From assembly GCA_018985235.1 (NCBI GenBank), contig JADGIG010000109.1, positions 1 through 18,645 of the forward strand: DNA of 18,645 nucleotides, read 5' to 3'. Under the pieces are notes generated by a model. That model saw nothing but the letters and a program-made list of their open reading frames with translations, had not been told where the DNA came from and searched no databases. Shown here one piece after another: positions 1 to 6,902 of the stretch. Positions within the stretch are counted from its first letter, which is position 1. Each line of letters starts with the position of its first letter. A program made the translations under genes and the position numbers. This stretch comes from Sanchytrium tribonematis. Its lineage: Eukaryota; Sanchytriomycota; Sanchytriomycetes; Sanchytriales; Sanchytriaceae.

Positions 1-1234
1 TCAAGACAACCACTAAAGTAATTTTTTCTAATTGGCAAAGAGCATAGTCAGCGGTTGACATTGAGTTATTGAGTCTCCAGAATTCCTCGTAGATTAGGAC
101 AAACCTCTGCCGCAATTCCCTTCGAGTAATACTTCCATCATCATTAGTATCAAAGACTTTAAATATTGACTCTACTTTGTCGTGATTTTCAACAAGTGGA
201 TAGAAGTCTTCTGGAATCAAATGCTCTCTACCTGATTTTTTCAAGTAATCAAATAAAGTGTTCGCCACTCTTCTTGCTTCCTCTGCAGACTTGAATTTAA
301 GACGATTTTTCATAACAGGGTAAACGTGCTTGGATGGATTTACAGCAAATGCTGGCGTATGAATCGGTGAGTCTTTGTAGGACACCGGATTCGATCTTGA
401 GGGGCTTAACGTTTCTTTCCATGTCTTTGTTCTCAGGTGAACTTCCCTAATGGTGTCAACAATAGCCTGACCACTACCTTTCCGATTTCTTGCTTGTCGA
501 TTCAAGCTTTGTTCCAGTTTTTTAGTAGCTTCTGTTCTCTCTCTCAAAACTTCAAGAAGATACGTTATTGCAGTAGTATTAAAGTTGACAGTTTTGAGTC
601 TGTCTCCATATAAGAATTTTTTATAGCTGGCTGAAAACTCAATCATGTACCATTTATGACCACCAATACAAACCAAACTGATAAAAATTCCAAGTAAAAC
701 TCGCTGAATTGTAGTGTTGTCTCCAGAGCTTTTATTTTGAATATAAAATGTGAACACTAAAAATGCTGATAATGAAAAGACAATGGTTTTGAAGTACGGA
801 TACAAATATCGAATTCTTTCCACCCTGTTGTAATCTTCTGATCGAATTAAATTGTCTCTGGCGAATCTGACAAAAAATCTAACTGTTGAAAAGGCTATAA
901 AATAAGATGAAAATGTAATAGATACAGCAATTGTCCAAGTCAAGGCAGTTACACCCTCAGTAACATCTTTTTCTTGGAAACCGGTCAATAAGACGTACAT
1001 TCCCGGTGCCAGTAGAAATATTAAAATCAAAAGCATGTTCGAGTGCTTCCTATACCAATTTTTCCAGTATTTAGTAAATCCAGATTTTGGAGGTGTGTTT
1101 TTAGTATAATTTCCAATCTGGGCATCAGCATTTATAATTGTAGAGCCTGAGCGCGAAACCTCCATATCTTCTTCAGCACTATATGCGAGATCTTTAGGCA
1201 GAATTCCTGATTCCAAGTCATTTAAATTTGACAT
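1..1234 (-). CDS. MscS-family mechanosensitive channel with EF-hand (partial, 3' part off window)
   Basis: The first 411 residues of a membrane channel are encoded; the frame is open to the left edge, so the C-terminal pore region is missing. Hydrophobic segments lie near residues 61-85, 93-118, 141-160 and 170-190. A canonical EF-hand calcium loop, DTNDDGSITRRE, sits at residues 362-373, followed by the start of another hydrophobic segment where the window ends. N-terminal membrane helices, then an EF-hand, then the MscS pore helix is the layout of fungal Msy1/Msy2 channels of the ER and cell cortex, which release ions during hypo-osmotic swelling under calcium control. The start is the first ATG. 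The gene diverges from DIM1 across 149 bases. The pore domain itself is not visible, so the MscS call rests on layout. Confidence 0.75.
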   Translation of the reverse strand, partial: MSNLNDLESGILPKDLAYSAEEDMEVSRSGSTIINADAQIGNYTKNTPPKSGFTKYWKNWYRKHSNMLLILIFLLAPGMYVLLTGFQEKDVTEGVTALTWTIAVSITFSSYFIAFSTVRFFVRFARDNLIRSEDYNRVERIRYLYPYFKTIVFSLSAFLVFTFYIQNKSSGDNTTIQRVLLGIFISLVCIGGHKWYMIEFSASYKKFLYGDRLKTVNFNTTAITYLLEVLRERTEATKKLEQSLNRQARNRKGSGQAIVDTIREVHLRTKTWKETLSPSRSNPVSYKDSPIHTPAFAVNPSKHVYPVMKNRLKFKSAEEARRVANTLFDYLKKSGREHLIPEDFYPLVENHDKVESIFKVFDTNDDGSITRRELRQRFVLIYEEFWRLNNSMSTADYALCQLEKITLVVVL

Positions 1235-1383
1235 TTTTCTGAAAGCCACTAAAATTTGGGTCAAAAGAAATTTACTTTGTTTTGTGATGAGAAATTAATT
1301 CCAGAGATATTGAACCACTTTCTTTAATAATTTTCACAACTTCACATTTCAGAAAATATAAAGGGACACACAAGGGATTCTAA
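1235..1383. promoter_or_regulatory. Divergent intergenic region, MscS-like gene / DIM1
   Basis: This is the longest gene-free stretch in the window (149 bases) and separates two divergent start codons. It carries TTTCAGAAA at both ends: on the minus strand at 1236-1244, just before the channel ATG, and on the plus strand at 1347-1355. A TATAAA follows at 1357-1362, 27 bases before the DIM1 ATG. It probably holds both promoters, but no element is proven. Confidence 0.5.
1357..1362 (+). promoter_or_regulatory. TATA-like element before DIM1
   Basis: TATAAA followed by GGG begins 27 bases before the DIM1 ATG. If it works as a TATA box, the transcript would start at or very near the start codon. 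Confidence 0.3.
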
Positions 1384-2307
1384 ATGCCAAAAATTCAATC
1401 AATGAAGCAAAGAGAGAAAAAGCCTTCGCTCGCTAAAGCATTAGGCCCTACTTTAAATAAGACTCTGGGGCAACATTTTTTAAAAAATCCCTTAGTCGTA
1501 GACTCCATCATTGAAAAGTCTGGCATTAAATCAAGCGATTCAGTTTTGGAAATTGGTCCAGGGAGCGGAAATTTATCAGTTAAAATATTGGATCATTGTA
1601 GAAAGCTAAACGCTATAGAATATGATCCCAGGATGGCAGCAGAATTGTCAAAACGTGTTCAAGGTACACCCCAAGCCTCTAAATTAAACATCACAGTAGG
1701 AGATTTTACCAAGGTAGATCTCCCACCATTTGATTTATGTATAAGCAACACCCCTTATCAAATTAGCTCAGTCATTGTATTTAAATTATTACAGCATCGT
1801 CCGCTATTTAGAGCTGCGATTCTTATGTTCCAAAGAGAATTTGCCATGAGACTCGTCGCAAAGCCTGGCGATCCTTTATATGGTAGATTAAGCGTAAACG
1901 CTCAATTTTATGCTAAAATTCGACACATCATCAAAGTATCTAGAAATTCGTTCAGACCGCCTCCCAAGGTTGACTCATCAGTGATTAGAATGGAGCCTAT
2001 CTATCCTCCACCAGCTATACCATATGAAGAATGGGACGGTTTGATCAGAATTTTATTTTCTCGTAAGCACAAGACATTAGCAGCTAGTTTTAAGCCCAAG
2101 TCTATTGTTGCTATGATCGAAAGTAATTACAAAGTTTATTGTAGTAAAAATGAAATAATGCTCGAAGATTTTAATATGAAAACAAAAATCAACGACATAT
2201 TGAATGAATCGGGTTATGCAGATAAGAGAGCTGCTGATTTGGACATTGACGATTTTTTGGAAATTCTTAAACACTTTCACGACAATAATATTCATTTTAG
2301 CGCATAG
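1384..2307 (+). CDS. DIM1: Dim1 / KsgA-family 18S rRNA adenine dimethyltransferase
   Basis: 307 aa. The enzyme transfers methyl groups from S-adenosylmethionine to two adjacent adenines in the 3'-terminal helix of small-subunit rRNA, in the nucleolus during 40S assembly. The family entry motif LGQHFLKN is at residues 28-35, SAM motif I (EIGPGSG) at 56-62 and the catalytic motif IV NTPYQISS at 122-129. Further conserved blocks include the MFQREFA segment and the FRPPPKV/SSV region, and the protein ends in the usual IHFS region. Most Dim1/KsgA proteins have NLPY or NIPY at motif IV; NTPY is, to my recollection, the yeast form. The length matches eukaryotic Dim1. The basic N-terminus supports the first ATG. 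The stop is TAG, four bases from the convergent HSH49 stop, with no AATAAA at the stop. Confidence 0.96.
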   Translation: MPKIQSMKQREKKPSLAKALGPTLNKTLGQHFLKNPLVVDSIIEKSGIKSSDSVLEIGPGSGNLSVKILDHCRKLNAIEYDPRMAAELSKRVQGTPQASKLNITVGDFTKVDLPPFDLCISNTPYQISSVIVFKLLQHRPLFRAAILMFQREFAMRLVAKPGDPLYGRLSVNAQFYAKIRHIIKVSRNSFRPPPKVDSSVIRMEPIYPPPAIPYEEWDGLIRILFSRKHKTLAASFKPKSIVAMIESNYKVYCSKNEIMLEDFNMKTKINDILNESGYADKRAADLDIDDFLEILKHFHDNNIHFSA

Positions 2308-2311
2308 TAAA

Positions 2312-2992
2312 TTAATTAATTGAGTATCCCATAAATGTGCTAGATGAACCGACCGAAAATCCAGTTGCAAGTACCCCATTCTTTTTCGCTTCTTTACTTA
2401 TAAGACGTTCCGCTGGAGAACCAACAGTTTCTGCCGATTTTTCTCGTTTATATGCATAACAAACTCTAATTTTTTTGTTTGACAAAAATTCCCCATTCAT
2501 GGTCTGTATAGCTTTATCTGCAGAATCAAATTGATCAAAGCAAACAAACCCAAATCCTTTAGAAGCACTGGTGACAGGATCCTTGCTGATTTTTGGAGCC
2601 TGTGATATGGGGCCAAATTGTATGAAGGTATCTAACAATAATTTTTCGTCAACATCAGGAGATAAATTGCCAACAAATACCTGCGCACCAGCAAATATTT
2701 CCGTTTTACTTTCCACTGCTTTTTTCAATGATATGGCTTTCCCATAAAGCTTAATTCCCGAAAATATTTTAATTGCATAATCAGAGTCTTGGACTGTCAT
2801 GAACTCAGCGAAACCAAAACCTTGATGTCTCAATGTAACTTTGTCTCGTGGCAAATGTACACTTTTGACTGGACCAGCTTGTAGACAGAGTTCAAATAAG
2901 ATTGAATCAGTGACTTCCTCGGCTAGCTGTCCGATCCAAACTACACATTGTTTATTTTGACCAGAATCGTCGGAAACCCAAGTTTGTTGCAT
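2312..2992 (-). CDS. HSH49: Splicing factor 3B subunit 4 (SF3B4/Hsh49), two RRMs
   Basis: 226 aa. A subunit of the U2 snRNP SF3b complex that contacts pre-mRNA near the branch site. RRM1 spans about residues 16-95, with RNP2 VVWIGQL and RNP1 HQGFGFAEF. RRM2 spans about 104-185, with RNP2 VFVGNL and RNP1 SKGFGFVCF. The family signatures LQAGPV, DYAIKIF, IKLYGK and DEKLLLDTF, and the GSPAERL block after RRM2, match SF3B4. The long proline-rich tail of animal SF3B4 is absent, as in yeast Hsh49. Its presence shows that a spliceosome is retained, which fits the two tiny introns in this window. It is convergent with DIM1 (4 bases) and lies 87 bases downstream of DPM2. Confidence 0.93.
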   Translation of the reverse strand: MQQTWVSDDSGQNKQCVVWIGQLAEEVTDSILFELCLQAGPVKSVHLPRDKVTLRHQGFGFAEFMTVQDSDYAIKIFSGIKLYGKAISLKKAVESKTEIFAGAQVFVGNLSPDVDEKLLLDTFIQFGPISQAPKISKDPVTSASKGFGFVCFDQFDSADKAIQTMNGEFLSNKKIRVCYAYKREKSAETVGSPAERLISKEAKKNGVLATGFSVGSSSTFMGYSIN

Positions 2993-3074
2993 GGGGTAAT
3001 TGCTTGAATTTCCATTTCGAGCTTAGTCAAATAAATAAAACATGAATCTATTTTCGCAGGTAGATTAATAAAAA

Positions 3075-3080
3075 TTTATT
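3075..3080 (-). terminator. AATAAA overlapping the DPM2 stop
   Basis: Reverse-strand AATAAA beginning on the last base of the TGA stop. Confidence 0.6.
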
Positions 3081-3274
3081 CACTTTTTCTTTTTTGATGC
3101 CAAAACAAGTAAAGTGCACAAAACACTGATCCCAGTGATCAATAAGGTAAAGGGGATTTTAATAGCAAAATCTCGTCTAGGGAACCAGTCAAAACCAAAT
3201 GGTTGCAAAAATACCCACGCGGTATAATAAACAAATATCAAGGAGCCAAGACCCATCAAGAGTAATCCAATCAT
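3080..3274 (-). CDS. DPM2: Dolichol-phosphate mannosyltransferase regulatory subunit 2
   Basis: 64 aa, two membrane segments (about residues 3-22 and 38-58) and a lysine-rich cytosolic tail. The YYTAWV motif in helix 1, a short loop with PF and FPR, and AIKIP at the start of helix 2 match Dpm2. This is the small ER-membrane subunit that holds and stabilises Dpm1, the enzyme making dolichol-phosphate-mannose for N-glycans, GPI anchors and O-mannosylation. It is somewhat shorter than the usual 80-84 aa, mainly at the N-terminus. The TGA stop overlaps an AATAAA by one base. It follows QCR8 by 31 bases on the same strand. A TATAAAA at 3279-3285 starts only 11 bases before the ATG. Confidence 0.82.
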   Translation of the reverse strand: MIGLLLMGLGSLIFVYYTAWVFLQPFGFDWFPRRDFAIKIPFTLLITGISVLCTLLVLASKKKK

Positions 3275-3304
3275 TTTGTTTTATAGGAGAATTAAATTCA
3301 GTAA

Positions 3305-3310
3305 TTTATT
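3305..3310 (-). terminator. AATAAA containing the QCR8 stop
   Basis: The TAA stop (3306-3308) is the inner part of the hexamer. Confidence 0.65.
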
Positions 3311-3551
3311 GATGCAGTTCACGTTCCGCCTCACCTGCTTTTGTCTCCAGAAAGTGAAATTTCTTTGTTGCCCAAGTGTAAACACCATAGCCAAATGCAA
3401 AAGGGATACCCCAATAAAAAATGTTAGCTGTAAATCTTCGATAATTTTTATAAGCAGAGTAACCGATAGGATCCACTAATTTTGCTCTGAATGGTGAAAT
3501 TGAATATTGAACGTGTCCTGTTTGTGCAGGTGTCTTAAACCACTTTCCCAT
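3306..3551 (-). CDS. QCR8: Cytochrome bc1 complex subunit 8 (UQCRQ/Qcr8)
   Basis: 81 aa. A small inner-membrane subunit of respiratory complex III that contacts cytochrome b. The pattern GHVQYSISPF near the N-terminus, then a conserved NYRRF, one membrane helix (about residues 45-62) and a short charged tail ending in EAERELH matches Qcr8, whose usual length is 80-95 aa. The start is the only reasonable ATG. The gene indicates a working aerobic respiratory chain, separating this organism from anaerobic relatives and from microsporidia. It lies between ATG15 (33 bases upstream) and DPM2 (31 bases downstream), all on the minus strand. Confidence 0.88.
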   Translation of the reverse strand: MGKWFKTPAQTGHVQYSISPFRAKLVDPIGYSAYKNYRRFTANIFYWGIPFAFGYGVYTWATKKFHFLETKAGEAERELHQ

Positions 3552-3583
3552 TTTTTGATTGTTTTAGGGGAAAATAAAATTCA

Positions 3584-3589
3584 TTTATT
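3584..3589 (-). terminator. AATAAA containing the ATG15 stop
   Basis: The TAA stop occupies 3585-3587 within the hexamer. Confidence 0.65.
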
Positions 3590-4871
3590 CAAATTTCCAG
3601 CTGTCACAGTCAGTACAATTTAGTGGTTGTATGCACGGTGGTACAGGAAGCTTCTCAATAACGTTTTTTATGACGGGTATTAATCGATGATGGGTAATAG
3701 ACAGTCTCCAGGCTGGGTCCAAATCGTTTATAGAATAAAAAGGTGTGTCTTGTGTGAATCCTAAATTAGGCTCCTCGAGCATTCTGGGTGGTGGTGCATT
3801 TTCTCTGGTCTCATAAGAACAAACAAATCCCGAATGACACTGCACTTCTAATGCATATCCAAAGTAATAACAACTGCTAGTTTTTCCATTGCATTCTCCA
3901 GTAAAAACGGGATCAGCAGTATTGCCGAAGTTAAAGACAGGAGCTGGAAATAATAAACCAAACCTGTGAAGAGGTAATCTTTGAGCCACGGCCTCATATG
4001 TGAAGGTACCTCCACCAAAATGCTTTAGTTCTGCATCCGCCAAGACCATGTGTAGAATAAAAGTAGCCATTGAACCGCCAAGAGAATGCCCTGTTGTATG
4101 AATTCTAGCGTTGGGAAATTTTGTATGTGCTACTTCCAGAATATCTTTAGCTGAATCATAATACGTTCTCGTGCATGTACCTAAAGGACAATTACACCCG
4201 TCAGCAGCACAACCCTGAACTTCCTTATGTATGCACTTTTCGTCGCAGACATTATTCGGTTTTGCGCAACTACAAATGTCCTTCCACGTAACATCAACAT
4301 GAGCACAGCAGCAACTGAATAATAAGTTATCGTTACGCTTGTCCAAATCTGGTTCTTCTCCACCTACTAAGGAAAATGATGTACCTTTTATGGCTATTAC
4401 TATATCTTGCACCTCCTCATGAACAGGCGAGTCCTCTAAATCCTGGCTTTTCTCAATCCAACTTGGCACAAATATATACCCTCGAAGACCTGGTGAAGAC
4501 CAACCCCAACCAAGATCACTCGAATTTTTAGGTTCGTAGTAAGCCTGCCAACTCATATGTGCCATTCCTACCACTGTATCCTTATCTTTAAAATCCGGAA
4601 TGATTCGGTCATCAAATTTAGTAAATTTTATCGGTTGTAATATAGGCATCTCTCCTAGGATATGGCTTTTTTCTGCATCATCGAAATAAAAATGGTGCAA
4701 ATCGAGAGACTTTAATATTTTTTTACGCTTAGATAGTGAATGGACTACCATATGTGGTTTAAAAGACTGATATTCATTTAAAATTTTATCTGAATTTATA
4801 TTCAATTGTTCCGCGAATAGGCAAACAATAGCTATTGGAAACATTTTAATGTTTGAAGTTCTCCTAGTCAT
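3585..4871 (-). CDS. ATG15: Atg15-like class 3 lipase (autophagic body phospholipase)
   Basis: 428 aa. Likely a vacuolar/lysosomal lipase that opens autophagic bodies and other vesicles. A hydrophobic N-terminus (about residues 10-21) would act as a signal peptide or anchor; Met10, at 4842-4844, is an alternative start. The nucleophile elbow GHSLGG is at 261-266, making Ser263 the catalytic serine. Likely triad partners are Asp320 (NTADPV) and His394 or His395 (ITHHRL). The cysteine-rich block SCCCAHVDVTW at 186-196, the later cysteine pairs, and the CHSG segment near 345 follow the Atg15/Cvt17 pattern more closely than generic class 3 lipases. The cysteine-rich insertion between 200 and 235 is longer than I recall for yeast. 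The TAA stop is embedded in AATAAA. Confidence 0.82.
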   Translation of the reverse strand: MTRRTSNIKMFPIAIVCLFAEQLNINSDKILNEYQSFKPHMVVHSLSKRKKILKSLDLHHFYFDDAEKSHILGEMPILQPIKFTKFDDRIIPDFKDKDTVVGMAHMSWQAYYEPKNSSDLGWGWSSPGLRGYIFVPSWIEKSQDLEDSPVHEEVQDIVIAIKGTSFSLVGGEEPDLDKRNDNLLFSCCCAHVDVTWKDICSCAKPNNVCDEKCIHKEVQGCAADGCNCPLGTCTRTYYDSAKDILEVAHTKFPNARIHTTGHSLGGSMATFILHMVLADAELKHFGGGTFTYEAVAQRLPLHRFGLLFPAPVFNFGNTADPVFTGECNGKTSSCYYFGYALEVQCHSGFVCSYETRENAPPPRMLEEPNLGFTQDTPFYSINDLDPAWRLSITHHRLIPVIKNVIEKLPVPPCIQPLNCTDCDSWKFE

Positions 4872-4942
4872 TATATAATAACTTCAACTCCTACTCGGAT
4901 TTTAATGGTCAAACAATAATGAAATTCACTTAAGGGGAATAG

Positions 4943-4948
4943 TTTATT
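4943..4948 (-). terminator. AATAAA containing the septin stop
   Basis: The exon 2 TAA (4944-4946) lies inside the hexamer, like most neighbouring genes. Confidence 0.65.
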
Positions 4949-6090
4949 GTTGCGAAAGAACAGACGGCTGTTTTTTAACTGCTAAATCTGCCCGCGAAAT
5001 ATTAGCAGAGGACCTTGGGCCGTGGCTTTGCTCTCTACTTTCCTTTAAAGCCAACAATTGCCTAGTTCTGAAAAATTCATAGTGGAATAATGCCGTGCTT
5101 TCAACCAAATCATGCAAATGAGTTCTACATGAAAAAATATTACTGTAACAAAAATTTTTTTAAATGAATAAATTCACAATGATTTGGGTCCTCAATATTA
5201 ATAATAGCACCCCAATAAGTTTTACGGCCTCGAATTAATTTGCCGCCCTCCTTCGAGTCTGCTGGAATCAAAGTTTCACTTCCGATAATGGCAAAAGGCA
5301 TAAGATCTCTAATTTTCTGGTTAAGGTTTAGTTGCTCCTCGTGGACCTTTTGTAGCTCTTCATCGTCATACTTTGATCTTTCCCGGTCTGGATGGTATGG
5401 GTCTGAGTCATACGGATATAAGCGAATGCCATGAAATTGAAACTCTTCTTGAACCCTTTTTTTAAAATTAACCCTTTCGTCTAAGGTCAAGGCATCAGAT
5501 TTCGCAATGACTGGGATAACGTTACAAATATCGCCAAGCAATTTCAGAGCTAAAATATCCAGAGGCTTTAATGCATGTCCAGATGGAGAAATAAAGTACA
5601 AGATGCAGTGAACACGAGTATCGTCAATAAACTTTTCACGAGCAGCAGTCAGTTCTCTTCTGAGATAGAGTGTGTACTGTTCTTTTATATATTTCAAAAT
5701 ATTTTCCATTGCGTTTTCATTGTTGATTCCTAGTCCGAATCCAGGAGTATCAATTAAATTTAAATGCATACTAATTCCGTTTTCAGCTAGATTAAAGTGA
5801 TTTAATTTAATTTGAGTGGTCCCATTGTCTTCAATTTTACTCGCATCATGCTTTACTAAGTTGGCACCGAACAATGAGTTGATAAATGTAGTTTTACCTA
5901 GTCCTGAACATCCAACCACCATAATATTAAAATTAAATCCTCTCAACTTTAATTTTGATTGCATTTGTGAAGGATAACTGTCAATACCCACGTTTTTCAA
6001 GCTAATTTTAAGAATCTTTTCTACAGTTTCGTTAAGGCTAGGAGTTGGAGAATCTTCTATTTGATTTGAGATATCTTGTTGAGATTCCAT
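4944..6090 (-). CDS. Septin GTPase, two exons joined across a 19-nt intron
   Basis: Spliced CDS is complement(join(4944..5124,5144..6090)), 375 aa. Septins polymerise into membrane-associated filaments and rings at division sites. The GTPase domain shows the P-loop GCSGLGKT at 60-67, G3 motif DTPG at 114-117 and G4 motif AKSD at 196-199. The septin-unique region follows, with LMPFAIIGSE, RGRKTYWG and DPNHCEF. Read without splicing, the frame stops at once after FLLQ, losing the conserved septin ending. Splicing gives FLLQTHLHDLV and then a HYE-FFRTR block, as in other septins. The codon for Gln316 is split (phase 2). The ending resembles the Cdc12/Cdc3 groups, but I cannot assign one. The tail is short, without a long coiled coil. 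The start is the first ATG; the stop lies in AATAAA, which supports exon 2. Confidence 0.9.
5125..5143 (-). other. 19-nt spliceosomal intron in the septin gene
   Basis: The reverse strand reads GTAATATTTTTTCATGTAG, with GT-AG borders and a flanking CA before and AA after. Removal joins TTA CA|A ACT CAT and restores the conserved LxTHLxDL block of septins. Its length is 3n+1, and keeping it creates a TAA directly at the 5' splice site (CAG TAA). Confidence 0.9.
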
Positions 6091-6120
6091 CTTATTTGTT
6101 TCAAAAAATAAATTCAACTA

Positions 6121-6126
6121 TTTATT
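6121..6126 (-). terminator. AATAAA downstream of HEI10
   Basis: Reverse-strand AATAAA 37 bases past the TAA stop, between HEI10 and the septin start. Confidence 0.45.
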
Positions 6127-6162
6127 AAGGATTTTTTCTTAAACGGCAAAGATATTCCTACG

Positions 6163-6888
6163 TTAGTATATGGTACTGGAAGGTGAATATGAATTTCTCG
6201 GGGTGTTTAGAATATCCATGGGGGATTTAACTGAGCTTGCAATAGAACAAGTATCGTTTGAAAATTTTGGTGCTTGGCTTCGATGAGAGTTAAATTTGAA
6301 GCTGCTTTTGTTAGAGTTGTGCCTATTCGATTGTGTATTCACTGGTGTTTGCTTATTCATATCGTACATGTGTTGTAATTTTTGACAAATGCGAGTCTTT
6401 TGTTGAAGTTGGGATTGTAGCTCGCTAATTGTTTTCTTATCTTTTTCTCTGGATGACTCTAATGATTGAAATCTTCTCTTCAGCTCTCTCAGTTCATGTC
6501 CGTTATTTTGCTCAAACTGCTGCATCTTACTTTTTTCTGCTTTATATTTTTGTACGGCTTGTTTATACATCATTTCTTGCAAATTTATTTCTTGGGTTAC
6601 TTGGTACATGTACATGCTTATCGATCTAAAGCAGATATCCTGAACAATTTCAGGCGAAAGGCCTGCTAATACTTGGCTTTTGTAAGTTTCATTTGGATTT
6701 AAGTCCATTTGTTGAATATCGTACTTGTCATTTAGGCTTGTATGACACACTGGACAACTAAGCTGATGTGAAAAGGCTCTATTAGCACAACTAGTACAAA
6801 ATATATGAGAGCAAGCTGTTGCGTAAGCTGTTCCTTGTAGCCTTTTTCTACAATTGAGATTATTGCATTTTAATGTAAATTCTTCCAT
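6163..6888 (-). CDS. HEI10: HEI10/CCNB1IP1-like RING protein (meiotic crossover factor)
   Basis: 241 aa. The N-terminal RING has C8-x4-C13, then ACSHIFC with C26, H28 and C31, C34, and CPVC with C45 and C48. The following segment, with MDLNPNETYK, VLAGLSPEIV, DICFRSISMYMYQV and QE, matches CCNB1IP1/HEI10 almost block for block. A coiled coil spans about 95-185, and a Ser/Asn-rich tail ends the protein. In plants, animals and the fungus Sordaria, HEI10 is a SUMO/ubiquitin E3-type protein that condenses along the synaptonemal complex and marks crossover sites. Its presence implies meiosis. The start is the ATG at 6888, because the RING begins at once after it, as in the human protein. That leaves 14 bases to the divergent MBOAT start. 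The nearest AATAAA is 37 bases past the stop. Confidence 0.88.
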   Translation of the reverse strand: MEEFTLKCNNLNCRKRLQGTAYATACSHIFCTSCANRAFSHQLSCPVCHTSLNDKYDIQQMDLNPNETYKSQVLAGLSPEIVQDICFRSISMYMYQVTQEINLQEMMYKQAVQKYKAEKSKMQQFEQNNGHELRELKRRFQSLESSREKDKKTISELQSQLQQKTRICQKLQHMYDMNKQTPVNTQSNRHNSNKSSFKFNSHRSQAPKFSNDTCSIASSVKSPMDILNTPRNSYSPSSTIY

Positions 6889-6902
6889 TTTTTTACAAGA
6901 CA
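6889..6902. promoter_or_regulatory. 14-base gap between divergent HEI10 and MBOAT starts
   Basis: Both start codons are supported by conserved N-termini, so the promoter of each gene must extend into the other's coding sequence. The gap is A/T-rich with a run of T; no known element is seen. Confidence 0.5.

Noticed and set aside
5125-5145. Septin frame change explained by a one-base sequencing error
   Set aside because: Skipping one base keeps six extra residues (NIFSCR) not found in septins, and the same 19-base GT-AG pattern in IFT52 makes an error in both improbable.
5140-5160. Septin gene ending at 5140 as an uninterrupted frame
   Set aside because: It would cut the protein inside the conserved septin ending; the next 180 bases encode the missing part in another frame, joined precisely by GT-AG removal.
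6429-6669. Antisense frames over HEI10 with hydrophobic content
   Set aside because: They mirror the coiled-coil coding sequence and have no support beyond being open.
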